Shown piece by piece: positions 6,445-14,280 of a DNA stretch of 24,715 nucleotides (position 1 is the first letter of the stretch; each line of letters opens with the position of its first letter). The notes under the pieces are model-generated. The model was not told where the DNA came from. It made no database searches and saw only the letters and a list, made by a program, of their open reading frames with translations. The DNA comes from a virus: IMG/VR virus record IMGVR_UViG_3300040801_002272, positions 1-24,715 of that record. One strand, written 5' to 3'. The translations under genes and the position numbers were made by a program.

Positions 6445-7756
6445 GGAACAGCTAACCGTTAAGCACTGGCCGGTAGAACAGCTAAAACCGGCAGCCTATA
6501 ACCCGCGCGAGCTTACCCAACTGCAATACGAGCAGTTGCGGCAAAGCATGGAAAAGTACGGCTTTATTGACCCCTGTATAGTCAACGTGAACCCGGAACG
6601 CTTCGGCGTACTGGTAGGGGGCCACCAGCGGCTGCGTGTAGCTACGCAGTCGCTGAGCCTTACACACGTGCCGGTCGTAGAGGTGAACCTGGATATAGAG
6701 GATGAGCGCGAGCTTAACGTACGGCTTAACCGCAATACCGGTCAGTGGGATTGGGAAAAGCTGGCTAACGAGTTTGATGAAGAAGATTTATTAGAATGGG
6801 GTTTTAGTGAACGCGAGTTAGGGTTTGCTGAACAGGAGTTACCAGAGCGTAGCACCGAAGAATTAGAGGACGAAGATTACCAAAGCGAGCGCGGCAGGCT
6901 GGCTAAAGTATTTATAGCCCCACCCTTAAGCGTACTGGATAGCCGTCAGGGCTACTGGCAGGAGCGTAAACGCTATTGGTTAGAGGAAATAGGCATAACC
7001 AGCCACGCCGGACGGGAACTGCCTAATACCACTACTAAAAATGAGGATAATGAGGTAGGCGAAAAGTCAGGCGGCAGCATCTTTGACCCGGTACTAGCGG
7101 AAGTGTGCTATAAGTGGTTTTGCCCGCCTAATGGCCATATAGCCGACCCGTTCGCCGGGGGTTCGGTGCGTGGTCTGGTTGCCGCCTACCAGGGCCATAC
7201 CTACAGCGGTACTGATATTCGCAAAGAACAGGTAATAGCCAATAAGGAACAGCTAGAAAGCCATACCCTGCCGGAGCTGCCGGTTTGGGCGTGCGACGAT
7301 GGGGCCAATTTAGCCAAATACAGCCCGGCGGCTGACCTTATATTCAGTTGCCCACCTTACTACAACCTGGAACGCTACAGCGACCTTGCAGGCGACCTAA
7401 GTACGATGCTGTACAGCGATTTCCTGACCGCTTACCGGCAGATTATTGCCAATGCCTGCCAGCTGCTTAAACCTAACCGATTTGCGGTGTTCGTAGTGGG
7501 AGAGGTGCGCGAGGGTGGCTTCTACGTGGGGTTGGTAAAAGATACTATAGCCGCCTTCGAGCAAGCCGGTTGCTACCTGTATAACGACCTGGTATTCCTT
7601 ACCCCGGTGGGAAGCCTAACCCTACGGGCAGGTAAGCAAATGAATGCCAGCCGCAAAGTAGCCAAAGCCCACCAGAATGTACTGGTATTCTATAAAGGTG
7701 ACCCCAGTCAAATACCCGACAACTTCCCGGCCTTAGAACTGGAAACCGAAGATTAA
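6437..7756 (+). CDS. ParB-domain DNA methyltransferase (amino-group type)
   Basis: The protein has 439 residues. Residues 8-100 are a ParB/Spo0J-like domain with NPR near 22-24 and the GGHQR box at 61-65. Residues 210-420 are an S-adenosylmethionine-dependent DNA methyltransferase: motif I DPFAGGS at 237-243 and catalytic motif IV SCPPYYN at 304-310. Motif I precedes motif IV, as in alpha/gamma-type enzymes, and the reaction is N6-adenine or N4-cytosine methylation. ParB-methyltransferase fusions are frequent in phages and lack a paired nuclease, so they usually protect phage DNA. It lies directly upstream of the terminase genes. Target sequence and m6A versus m4C cannot be read from the motifs. 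Confidence 0.88.
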   Translation: MSKEQLTVKHWPVEQLKPAAYNPRELTQLQYEQLRQSMEKYGFIDPCIVNVNPERFGVLVGGHQRLRVATQSLSLTHVPVVEVNLDIEDERELNVRLNRNTGQWDWEKLANEFDEEDLLEWGFSERELGFAEQELPERSTEELEDEDYQSERGRLAKVFIAPPLSVLDSRQGYWQERKRYWLEEIGITSHAGRELPNTTTKNEDNEVGEKSGGSIFDPVLAEVCYKWFCPPNGHIADPFAGGSVRGLVAAYQGHTYSGTDIRKEQVIANKEQLESHTLPELPVWACDDGANLAKYSPAADLIFSCPPYYNLERYSDLAGDLSTMLYSDFLTAYRQIIANACQLLKPNRFAVFVVGEVREGGFYVGLVKDTIAAFEQAGCYLYNDLVFLTPVGSLTLRAGKQMNASRKVAKAHQNVLVFYKGDPSQIPDNFPALELETED

Positions 7757-7820
7757 CCCATACCCACCGTGCGCCCCTGTAGGGGGTCGCCCGGCTGTCA
7801 AACCCATATAACGTAAAGGC

Positions 7821-8414
7821 ATGGCAAGTAACAAGCGCAATAAGCAACAACGGGAAAAGGATTTAGCCTACATAAGCGAGCTATACTTACAGGGGTATAG
7901 CTATAGGGCTATGGCGGAGCAGTTGAACCTGCATAATTCCGGCCTTTATACCCTTAGCCACCAGCAGGTAAGCCTAGACGTAAGGGAACTGCTAAAACGC
8001 TGGCACGACCGGCAGGAGGAGCTAACCGACCGCTATATAGTGCGGGAGTTGGAAAAGCTGGATAAGGTGGAGCATGAGTATTGGCTGGCCTGGGAACGAA
8101 GCAAGCAGGAAAAGACCAAGCGAACGATTAAAGACCGCAAGCAGGCCCCTAAGCCGGGCAGTGAGGACAGGAAAGCAGTAGCCGTCGTAGGGGGTATGCA
8201 GGAACGTACGGTAACTAAAGAACAGCTACTAGGCGACGCTACGTACTTGCAGGGCGTGGAGCGGTGTATAGAAAAGCGGTGCAAGCTGTTAGGGCTTAAT
8301 AAAGAAATTACGGTTAACGCGGTGGGCAGCTTCAATTTTAATTACGTGGTGCCTAGCGGGGGTAATGTTCCCGGCGGGGCAGGTGGTAGCAATACAATAG
8401 AACTAAGTGAATAG
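7821..8414 (+). CDS. Probable terminase small subunit
   Basis: The protein has 197 residues. An N-terminal helix-turn-helix (about 14-55: a LYLQGYSYRAMAEQLNL helix pair, then SHQQVSLDVRELLKRW) is followed by a long charged helical region and a Gly-rich tail. Position directly before the large terminase, an overlap of 8 bases, and a DNA-binding head with a helical oligomerisation part all match small terminase subunits, which pick the DNA to be packaged. The family is inferred from this pattern rather than one diagnostic motif. The ATG follows ATAACGTAAAGGC, related to the leader motif at 3700. Confidence 0.75.
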   Translation: MASNKRNKQQREKDLAYISELYLQGYSYRAMAEQLNLHNSGLYTLSHQQVSLDVRELLKRWHDRQEELTDRYIVRELEKLDKVEHEYWLAWERSKQEKTKRTIKDRKQAPKPGSEDRKAVAVVGGMQERTVTKEQLLGDATYLQGVERCIEKRCKLLGLNKEITVNAVGSFNFNYVVPSGGNVPGGAGGSNTIELSE

Positions 8415-9843
8415 GGGCGGGCCAAATATAACCTTTGAGCCTAGTTTGCGCCAGCATGAGGCGTGGCTTCGGCTGGAAGATAAGACCACGCGCGACGTAT
8501 TCTACGGGGGGGCGGCCGGTGGGGGTAAGAGCTTCTTAGGCGTATGCTGGAAGTTGCGCCGGCGGTTGCAGTACCCCGGCACGCGGGGGCTTACGGCGCG
8601 TAAGAACTTGACAGATATTCGGGAAAGCACCTTGGTTACCTTCTTTAAGGTATTGCGGGCGTGGGGGCTTAGGAAAGGCCGGGATTATACCTACAACGCC
8701 AGCCACATGTACTTTCAGTTTGCCAACGGAAGCCGGGAAGTATTTAAGGGCTTAGGCTGGGAGCCGAGCGACCCGGACTACCAGCGCTTAGGGTCGGCTG
8801 AATTTACGGACTTCTGGTTGGAGGAAGCCGGCGACGGCGTACCGCATAAGGGCTATGATGTGGCGATGAGCCGGGTGCGCTGGATGCTTAAGGAACACGG
8901 CTTAACCCAAAAGGGACTAATTACTGGCAACCCCGGATTTTATTGGTGCCGGGATTACTTTGTAATGGACAGGGAGGGCCGCCCGGTAGAGCTGCCGGAA
9001 AGCAAGGCCTATATTCAGGCGTTTGTAGACGATAACCCGGATAAGGGGTTCGTAGACCTGTATAAGGGCAACCTGCGGAATATGGAGAGCGACTACGATA
9101 GGGCACGCCTACTGCACGGGGATTGGAACGCGGTTGAACGGAGCGGGGCGGAGATGTACCCGGCCTATGAAGGCCGGAAACACGTAGCCGACCTGGAGGC
9201 TGACCCGGAGGCACCGCTACACCTGAGCTTTGACTTTAACCGCGCGCCGCACATGACCTTAATAATTGCCCAGCTAGAGGGGCCAGCGGTGTACATAGTA
9301 GATGAGGTATGCCCCGCGCCGCCCAACACGAACACCCCCTATACGACTAAGGAGTTTTGCCGGCGGTGGGAAAAGCACCAGAATAAGACGGTGTACCTGT
9401 ACGGCGATAGTACGGGGGCCAACCCCGGCACGGTGAGCGAGGATAGCGCGGGCAACTTTGCCGCCGCCGCGCAGGTGCTTAGAGCTAACGGCTGGAGGGT
9501 ACACAACCGGGTACTACAGGAAATACCAAGCCCGGCCAAGCGGTGCGAGTGGGTAAATAGTATACTGGCCGGTAGGCAGGGGGAAATGAGTATTACCGTG
9601 CACCAGAGCTGTACGGAATTACAGCAGGATCTGCTGTGCGTGAAGAAGGGGCCAGACGGGAAGAAGAATAAAAAGCGGGTAGCCGATGCTGGCTTGGGGA
9701 TAACCTACGAGCCGCACGGACACGAAACCGACGCGCTGGAATACCTGCTGTGCAGCGCGTACCACGCAGACTGGTACAGGTATAAGAACGCCGGGAAGTA
9801 TACCCAGGTACACGCCCCGGCCTATAAACAAAAAGCATTTTAA
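8407..9843 (+). CDS. terL: Terminase large subunit (packaging ATPase and nuclease)
   Basis: The protein has 478 residues. The ATPase part has Walker A YGGAAGGGKS at 33-42, Walker B TDFWLEEAGD at 134-143, and a coupling-type motif near GLITGNPG (170-177). The nuclease part has the acidic residues of an RNase H-like fold in LSFDFNRA (D276), LYGDSTG (D334) and HETDALEYL (D442). It drives DNA into the prohead and cuts the concatemer. The start is GTG at 8407, directly after an in-frame stop at 8404-8406. No ATG precedes the Walker A motif, so GTG (or an internal TTG) must be used. It overlaps the small subunit gene by 8 bases. Confidence 0.93.
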   Translation: MNRGGPNITFEPSLRQHEAWLRLEDKTTRDVFYGGAAGGGKSFLGVCWKLRRRLQYPGTRGLTARKNLTDIRESTLVTFFKVLRAWGLRKGRDYTYNASHMYFQFANGSREVFKGLGWEPSDPDYQRLGSAEFTDFWLEEAGDGVPHKGYDVAMSRVRWMLKEHGLTQKGLITGNPGFYWCRDYFVMDREGRPVELPESKAYIQAFVDDNPDKGFVDLYKGNLRNMESDYDRARLLHGDWNAVERSGAEMYPAYEGRKHVADLEADPEAPLHLSFDFNRAPHMTLIIAQLEGPAVYIVDEVCPAPPNTNTPYTTKEFCRRWEKHQNKTVYLYGDSTGANPGTVSEDSAGNFAAAAQVLRANGWRVHNRVLQEIPSPAKRCEWVNSILAGRQGEMSITVHQSCTELQQDLLCVKKGPDGKKNKKRVADAGLGITYEPHGHETDALEYLLCSAYHADWYRYKNAGKYTQVHAPAYKQKAF

Positions 9844-9860
9844 CCACTATAGGGTAAATT

Positions 9861-10412
9861 ATGGGATTTATAATTAACAGCGACTACGACACGCATATTG
9901 AGCGCGAAACGCTGCTGGGTATGGTAGAAGAACAGGGCGAGGTACTGGACCAGGCCGAACGGGCAGCCGTGGAGCAAGTACGTAGCGCCTTGGCGGGGCG
10001 CTACGATATGCAGGCCGCCTTTAGTGTACCGGAGCTTTGGAAAAGCGGCACCACCTACGTAGAAGAAACCAGAGCGCGCACCGCCGACGGATTCTACATT
10101 GCTACCGAGGATAGTACCGGCGTGGAGCCGGGCGTTACGGCGGGCTGGGAAAGTAGCTGGCGGCTAGATGACCCGCGCAATGTACTGTTGGTAGAGCTGG
10201 TTATGCGGCTGGCCCTGTGCCGGGTTGTGCGGCGGGTTGTGCCGGCCAAGCTGCCCGAAATAATGGGCGACGATTGCAAGCAAGCCGCCGACGATTTAAA
10301 GGCCTTGCGCGACGGGCTGAATACGATTGATTTGCCGCAAAAGCCGGCCGAAGAAACCCAATTCGGGGGCATGAAAATAAGTAGCCAACCTAAAATAAAC
10401 TGGGGGTATTAA
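9861..10412 (+). CDS. Mu gp36-like (DUF1320) head-tail connector with W-rich insert
   Basis: The protein has 183 residues. The N-terminal helices (residues 15-55, ending VEQVRSALAGRYDM) and C-terminal helices (105-155, LLVELVMRLALCRVVRR then KALRDGLNTIDLP) match the pattern of DUF1320/Mu gp36 proteins, a probable connector between head and tail. Between them, residues 56-103 form a segment with WKSGTTYVEET, GFYIATEDS and GWESSWRLDD. This looks like a small carbohydrate-binding-like beta module (W..G..Y, Y.A, W) placed in the loop. The gene lies between large terminase and portal, not after the capsid gene as in Mu. Confidence 0.72.
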   Translation: MGFIINSDYDTHIERETLLGMVEEQGEVLDQAERAAVEQVRSALAGRYDMQAAFSVPELWKSGTTYVEETRARTADGFYIATEDSTGVEPGVTAGWESSWRLDDPRNVLLVELVMRLALCRVVRRVVPAKLPEIMGDDCKQAADDLKALRDGLNTIDLPQKPAEETQFGGMKISSQPKINWGY

Positions 10413-10415
10413 CCT

Positions 10416-11654
10416 ATGTACGGAGAATTAAAAGAAAAGGCGTTAAGCGGCAAAACGGATATACACTGGGATAGCCGCCAAAAGCTTATAGAGGACTGGA
10501 TAGTAGCGTACGCCGCCGCCCAACCCCGGCGCAGTAGCGGGGTGGAAGTGCCAGTACGCTACAAGAAAATGATTGACCTGTTTGACAGCATGGCCTTGGA
10601 TAGCGAGCTTAGTAGCGCGTGGAACAACCGAAAGGCTAAGGGCATACTAGGGGAAGATTTCGCGGTTTTTAACGCCGACGGCAGCCTGAACGAAGAAGAT
10701 ACCCGGCTACTGGAAGACCCCTGGTTTACCGACAGCCAAAGCGGGTTTATTAGTCAGGGGGCTGACGGGCTTATCTACTATCCGTTCGGGCTACTGGAAC
10801 TGGAAGCCGACGGGCCGAACGGGGAAATTAAGCTGCCTACGCTGGTAGAGCGCCGGTGCGTTGACCCGCGCCGCCGGTTGGTTTTACAGCGGCCCTACGA
10901 TTTGAACGGCTACAGCATAGATGACCCGGTGTACCGCAACAATTATATTCTGGTTGGCGGGCGCGGCTTTGGACTGATGCTTAAGGCTTCGGTAAACGTT
11001 ATTTACAAGCGTTGGGCACTGCAGTACTGGGCCGAACATGCCGAGGTATTCAGCATGGATATGATAATAGGCACCACCGACACCGAAGACCAGAAAAAGG
11101 TACTGGATTTACAGGAGCGGTTAATGAACGGCGGAAGGAAGCGGGTAATTATTAAAAATGCTATGGAGAACGTTGCCAGCGAACGGCAGGCAGCTACCGA
11201 CAGCTACCGCATTTACAAGGAGCTGGCCGACTATTGCGACGCGCAGAACCGCAAGCTTATCCAAGGGGCCGAGGGTTTAAGTGATATAGGCACCAATTAT
11301 AAAGAGGCCGGGAACCACCAGCAAACCGCGCTGGAGATTGCCGAAAGCGACATGCAGTCTATTGCCGATCTGGTGAATAAGGAACTGCTGCCGCGCCTGC
11401 CGTTTATTAGCCGCCGTTATGCCAGCTTAGGGCAACCCGGTAAGTATTTTGCCTACCAGGTGAACCGGAAAGCCCCGCTGAACGACCGCCGGGAGCTGTA
11501 TAAAATGCTTATGGAGAAATACGATATAAGCCCCGAGATTATTATGGAAGAATTTGGGGTTGAGGTAACCGAAAAGGTTATGCCCGCCGGGGCGCCGGCC
11601 GCCGCCTTGGAGGGCGACGGCAACCCTTTTCAGACAGCCCCCGGCCTAGAATAG
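10416..11654 (+). CDS. Portal protein, Mu gp29-like (DUF935)
   Basis: The protein has 412 residues. The N-terminal part carries the portal-like segment RYKKMIDLFDSMALDSELSS. The C-terminal third fits the DUF935 pattern: FAYQVNRKAPLNDRRELYK, then LMEKYDISPEIIMEEFGV. The middle has the expected QKKVLDLQERLMNGG and GNHQQTALEIAESDMQ helices. The portal forms the dodecameric ring at one vertex through which terminase pumps DNA and to which the tail attaches. The gene is between the gp36-like and F-like genes, and portal followed by F-like matches Mu order. Confidence 0.85.
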   Translation: MYGELKEKALSGKTDIHWDSRQKLIEDWIVAYAAAQPRRSSGVEVPVRYKKMIDLFDSMALDSELSSAWNNRKAKGILGEDFAVFNADGSLNEEDTRLLEDPWFTDSQSGFISQGADGLIYYPFGLLELEADGPNGEIKLPTLVERRCVDPRRRLVLQRPYDLNGYSIDDPVYRNNYILVGGRGFGLMLKASVNVIYKRWALQYWAEHAEVFSMDMIIGTTDTEDQKKVLDLQERLMNGGRKRVIIKNAMENVASERQAATDSYRIYKELADYCDAQNRKLIQGAEGLSDIGTNYKEAGNHQQTALEIAESDMQSIADLVNKELLPRLPFISRRYASLGQPGKYFAYQVNRKAPLNDRRELYKMLMEKYDISPEIIMEEFGVEVTEKVMPAGAPAAALEGDGNPFQTAPGLE

Positions 11655-11662
11655 CGGCGCGG

Positions 11663-11735
11663 GGGGGAGATAGGAAAGTTTTCCTGCCTGCTAAACCGTC
11701 AGGGGCGGCTAACATGGGGGAGATAGGAAAGTTTT
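11663..11735 (+). repeat. 20-bp direct repeat at the portal/F junction
   Basis: GGGGGAGATAGGAAAGTTTT occurs at 11663-11682 and again at 11716-11735, offset by 53 bases. The second copy overlaps the start codon region of the F-like gene (ATG at 11714). It looks like a short tandem duplication. The frame remains open upstream of the ATG, so the start of the F-like protein is less certain than usual. Confidence 0.8.
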
Positions 11736-12583
11736 ATCAGGTTGAAGGGTGCTGCCCGCACGAAACCGGCGGTAAAGGGGCAACTGTAAACCCGCAGGCC
11801 TCGGCTAGTGATGAGCAGCTTAACGAGCTTGAACAGGTGGCAGAACGGCTGGCGGCTATGCTGTGGGCCGGAGAGGAAATTTTTATTGATGACGACCTAT
11901 TAAGGGCCGGGGCTGAATTTCTAATGCAGGCCCTAAGCGCGGGTACCGGCAAAGAGTTGATAGGCATTGATTGGAAACAACCGGATTGGGGCCTATATCG
12001 CCAGCTTAGGGATAACGTATGGCGGGTAAGCGGCTATAAGGCGTGGCACCAGATTAGGGATTTAAGCGCGCTGCTGATTGATAAACGGGGGCGTAAAATT
12101 CGCACCTTTGGCGAGTACCTGCAAGAGTTCCGGAAAGTAAATGCAACCTATAGCCGGCAGTGGGCCGAGGCTGAATACCTACACGCCATGCACAGCGGTA
12201 GGAACGCCGACCGCTGGCAGGAGATGTGGCAGGATAGGGCGCATTATAACGTAAGGTACAATGCGGTTAACGACGGTCGTACTACGGACTTTTGCCGGGG
12301 GCTGAACGGGGTAACCCTGCCGATGGAAAGCGATTTTTGGGCAACTAACGCCCCGCCGAACCACTGGCGCTGCCGTTCCCTGCTGGAACAGGTGCCGAAG
12401 GAACAAGGCGAAGTGGCGTACAAGGGCGGCCCGGCTAAAGACGATAGCTTCTTTGACCACAACAGCGGCCTAACCGGGATAGTGTTCCCGGCTAAGCACC
12501 CGTATTTCAAAGTGCCGCAGGGCGTTCAGTTGGATATAGACCAGAAAGTGAATGAAACTATACAACGCATCTACGGAGGGTAA
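11714..12583 (+). CDS. Mu F-like minor head protein (head morphogenesis)
   Basis: The protein has 289 residues. The diagnostic C-terminal region runs NVRYNAVNDGRTTDFC, then LNGVTLPMESDFWATNAPPNHWRCRSLLEQV (about 175-236). This is the Mu F / SPP1 gp7-like pattern with conserved His, Asp and Cys/Trp residues. Such proteins enter the prohead with the portal and may be ejected with DNA. The N-terminal 100 residues are variable. The start at 11714 is the only ATG before residue 49, but the frame is open further upstream and the start lies in a duplicated 20-bp stretch. The 3' end overlaps a newly noted 50-codon gene by 32 bases. Confidence 0.83.
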   Translation: MGEIGKFYQVEGCCPHETGGKGATVNPQASASDEQLNELEQVAERLAAMLWAGEEIFIDDDLLRAGAEFLMQALSAGTGKELIGIDWKQPDWGLYRQLRDNVWRVSGYKAWHQIRDLSALLIDKRGRKIRTFGEYLQEFRKVNATYSRQWAEAEYLHAMHSGRNADRWQEMWQDRAHYNVRYNAVNDGRTTDFCRGLNGVTLPMESDFWATNAPPNHWRCRSLLEQVPKEQGEVAYKGGPAKDDSFFDHNSGLTGIVFPAKHPYFKVPQGVQLDIDQKVNETIQRIYGG

Positions 12584-12704
12584 CGAAAAGCCGCCTACTA
12601 ATAGTATAAACAATATACGTAAAGAACCAACGGTTGCCCGGCTGGTATTGGCAAAGCTGCAAAGGTATTGGCTTAAACGCGAGGCAAATAAACGAGGTAA
12701 CTAA
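12552..12704 (+). CDS. Small basic protein, 50 residues, between F-like and G-like genes
   Basis: An ATG at 12552 inside the end of the F-like gene opens a 50-codon frame ending with TAA at 12702-12704. That stop overlaps the ATG of the G-like gene by one base (TAATG). The protein starts MKLYNASTEGNEK and ends in a basic helix (VARLVLAKLQRYWLKREANK). It exactly fills an otherwise empty 120-base gap and has the same coupling seen elsewhere in the window, which supports it as real. No family is recognised. It may be a small assembly cofactor or only a translational link to the next gene. Confidence 0.65.
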   Translation: MKLYNASTEGNEKPPTNSINNIRKEPTVARLVLAKLQRYWLKREANKRGN

Positions 12705-13162
12705 TGAAGGATTGGCGACCAGGTTTTTTCCAGCAGTACGAAAAGCGGTTAGAAGAAGAAATACCGCAAATGCTAAGGGGCATGCGCGTTAGGGCGCGCA
12801 GCCACTACCTGCGGAATTTTGCGTTGGAGGCGTTCGTAGATGACGTGCCGCAGCGGTGGGCACCGCGTAAAACCACTACCAGCCGCTACCAGAGCTTAAG
12901 CCGCAAGAACGGCCGCCGCAATATACTGGTTAAAACCGGGGCCTACCGGGGTAGTATACGGGCGCGGGTATTTGCCGCCCGGCATGAAGTTAGGGTATAC
13001 AGCCACGTACGGGGCGCGGGCGGCTTTAACTACCCGCGCGCCCACAATGAGGGCTGGGGTAAGCTGCCGGCCCGGCGGGTATTCGGCAATAGTAGAAAGT
13101 TAAACAACCAGGTTAAGCGGCACGAAATTGCGCCGCGATTTAAACGAGTATTCAGAAAATGA
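12704..13162 (+). CDS. Mu G-like virion morphogenesis / tail completion protein
   Basis: The protein has 152 residues. The pattern matches the phage virion morphogenesis family that contains Mu G and P2 gpS: basic helices at the N-terminus, LSRKNGRRNILVKTGAYRGSI in the middle, and the C-terminal signature HNEGWGKLPARRVFG, where the Arg-Pro region is replaced by PARRVFG. These proteins act at the head-tail junction. It follows the F-like gene as in Mu. The start is coupled to the 50-residue gene by TAATG, and the stop overlaps the next start as ATGA. Confidence 0.8.
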   Translation: MKDWRPGFFQQYEKRLEEEIPQMLRGMRVRARSHYLRNFALEAFVDDVPQRWAPRKTTTSRYQSLSRKNGRRNILVKTGAYRGSIRARVFAARHEVRVYSHVRGAGGFNYPRAHNEGWGKLPARRVFGNSRKLNNQVKRHEIAPRFKRVFRK

Positions 13163-13638
13163 CACCGGAAGAACAGGTATTGGAATTGATTCAAGCCGAA
13201 TTAGTGGCGGCCTCTGTAGTAGAGGACGGCCAGCGGCAGGTAAGGTTATTTGCCGACCAGATAAGCCAACTTATGAACGGCGGACGTGTGGGCCACGGCT
13301 GGCCGCTTGTGCTGGTTGAGTACATCTATAACGACGTAGAGCAGGGGGTACAGGGGCAATACATTATGAACGTAAATGTTCGGCTGCATATAGCCGACTT
13401 CACGCTTAAGGATAAGCCCGGCCACCTGCTACCGCTTAAGGCGCAGGTACACCGGGCTATTAATGGGCTGTCTGCCGAGGAGGTAGTAGAATTTAGCCTG
13501 GTAAGGCAGGCGCATGATGTGGCCGGTAACGTGCCGGTTTGGGAGCTGGAGTACGCCACGCGCTGGGTTGATAACAGCGCGGTACAGGAACTGGAGTTAG
13601 TGCCGCCGCCGGTTGAAGGGGAAGTAGTTAGGGCTTAG
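13159..13638 (+). CDS. Probable gp37-like minor structural protein / tail terminator
   Basis: The protein has 159 residues. The N-terminal helix (PEEQVLELIQAELVAA), a central strand WPLVLVEYIYNDVEQG and the following YIMNVNVRLHIADF are of the kind seen in Mu gp37-like proteins and tail terminators, which follow the G-like gene in many phages. It lies at the end of the head/connector series, and tail genes would be expected next but are absent. The final codons and stop sit inside a 14-bp tandem repeat, so the C-terminus may have been altered by repeat expansion. Confidence 0.6.
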   Translation: MTPEEQVLELIQAELVAASVVEDGQRQVRLFADQISQLMNGGRVGHGWPLVLVEYIYNDVEQGVQGQYIMNVNVRLHIADFTLKDKPGHLLPLKAQVHRAINGLSAEEVVEFSLVRQAHDVAGNVPVWELEYATRWVDNSAVQELELVPPPVEGEVVRA

Positions 13639-13667
13639 ACCTAAGGGCTTAGACCTAAGGGCTTAGG
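13631..13667 (+). repeat. 14-bp tandem repeat with dyads after the structural genes
   Basis: GGGCTTAGACCTAA occurs twice in tandem at 13631-13658, followed by a partial third copy to 13667. Each unit contains CTTAG and CTAAG arms, so the array can fold into hairpins, with an AT-rich stretch (TGTTTATTTTAAA) right after it. It could be a weak terminator. The stop codon of the gp37-like gene lies in the first unit. Confidence 0.75.
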
Positions 13668-13698
13668 TGTTTATTTTAAATTCTACTAATTGCAAATT

Positions 13699-13719
13699 GC
13701 CTCTATAATAAACAGAGGC
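13699..13719 (+). promoter_or_regulatory. 6-bp hairpin directly in front of the HTH gene start
   Basis: GCCTCT and AGAGGC are perfect inverted copies with a 9-base AT-rich loop (ATAATAAAC), ending at the base before the ATG at 13720. It may be an operator for the HTH protein itself or an RNA hairpin that limits initiation. Confidence 0.4.
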
Positions 13720-14169
13720 ATGGAAAACCCATTTGAAGCACTTCACCAGAAAATTGATTACGTAAGCAAAGGCCTAGCCGCGCTTCATCATTCTTTAAAC
13801 AAATTAGAAGAGCGAATAGCGAATAGCAAAGCCCCCAGAATAGACCCTCATCAATGCGCATGTTCTAATGCACACAGACCTAGAAAGGACACTGTATCGC
13901 TTAACCCCAACTTACCAGTAGCGGCTCTTACCCAAGCGGAGTTTCAGGATATGCTACGAGGGTTTATAGAGCAGTTCCCTAGCCCCCAACCCAATCCCAC
14001 CGTCGCAGAAACGAAATTACTTTCAGTGGCTGAGATGTGCGCTCTGGCTAAAATCTCGCGCGGTACCTTATACACCGCGCGCAAAGAAGGCCGAATCCCC
14101 TTTAAACGAATTGGCAAGAGAATTCTATTTAGCCCAAGTGAAGTACTTGAAGCCCTAAAGCAGGGTTAA
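13720..14169 (+). CDS. MerR/excisionase-type HTH protein (possible moron gene)
   Basis: Taking the ATG at 13720 gives 149 residues. An upstream TTG at 13690 is in frame but sits before a hairpin and adds residues unlike the family, so ATG is preferred. Residues 1-35 (MENPFEALHQKIDYV) are helical, probably a coiled coil, as in many Bacteroidota element-borne regulators. Residues 99-147 are a helix_turn_helix_17/excisionase-like domain: LLSVAEMCALAKISRGTLYT, then FKRIGKRILFSPSEVLEALK. It has its own upstream gap with a hairpin and is followed by a terminator. By eye its codons are more A/T-rich than those of its neighbours, which suggests separate acquisition. An excisionase or a transcription regulator is possible. 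Confidence 0.78.
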   Translation: MENPFEALHQKIDYVSKGLAALHHSLNKLEERIANSKAPRIDPHQCACSNAHRPRKDTVSLNPNLPVAALTQAEFQDMLRGFIEQFPSPQPNPTVAETKLLSVAEMCALAKISRGTLYTARKEGRIPFKRIGKRILFSPSEVLEALKQG

Positions 14170-14181
14170 CCCCTAACCTTT

Positions 14182-14209
14182 TTAGCCGCCCTACGTTAAA
14201 ACCGGCTAA
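14182..14209 (+). other. Hairpin downstream of the HTH gene
   Basis: TTAGCCG and CGGCTAA form a perfect 7-bp stem with a 14-base loop. No U run follows, so it is more likely an RNA 3'-end stabiliser or part of a double terminator with the stem at 14246. Confidence 0.5.
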
Positions 14210-14245
14210 GGTATTTACTCTCCCGCGAGGGGGTTAGGAAAACAG

Positions 14246-14277
14246 ACGGGGCTTTATTGGCCCCGTTTGTTTTTTAC
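14246..14277 (+). terminator. Rho-independent terminator of the rightward block
   Basis: The stem ACGGGGC / GCCCCGT (7 bp, 7-base loop) is followed by TTGTTTTTT. It ends the long rightward transcript just before the convergent leftward small genes. Confidence 0.88.
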
Positions 14278-14280
14278 ACC

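Noticed and set aside
13704-13709. TATAAT box before the HTH gene as a sigma70 promoter
   Set aside because: No matching -35 element lies at 16-18 bases, and Bacteroidota promoters use a different -7 box.
13690-13719. TTG start adding ten residues to the HTH protein
   Set aside because: The added stretch overlaps a hairpin, and the ATG at 13720 begins a typical MENPFE N-terminus.
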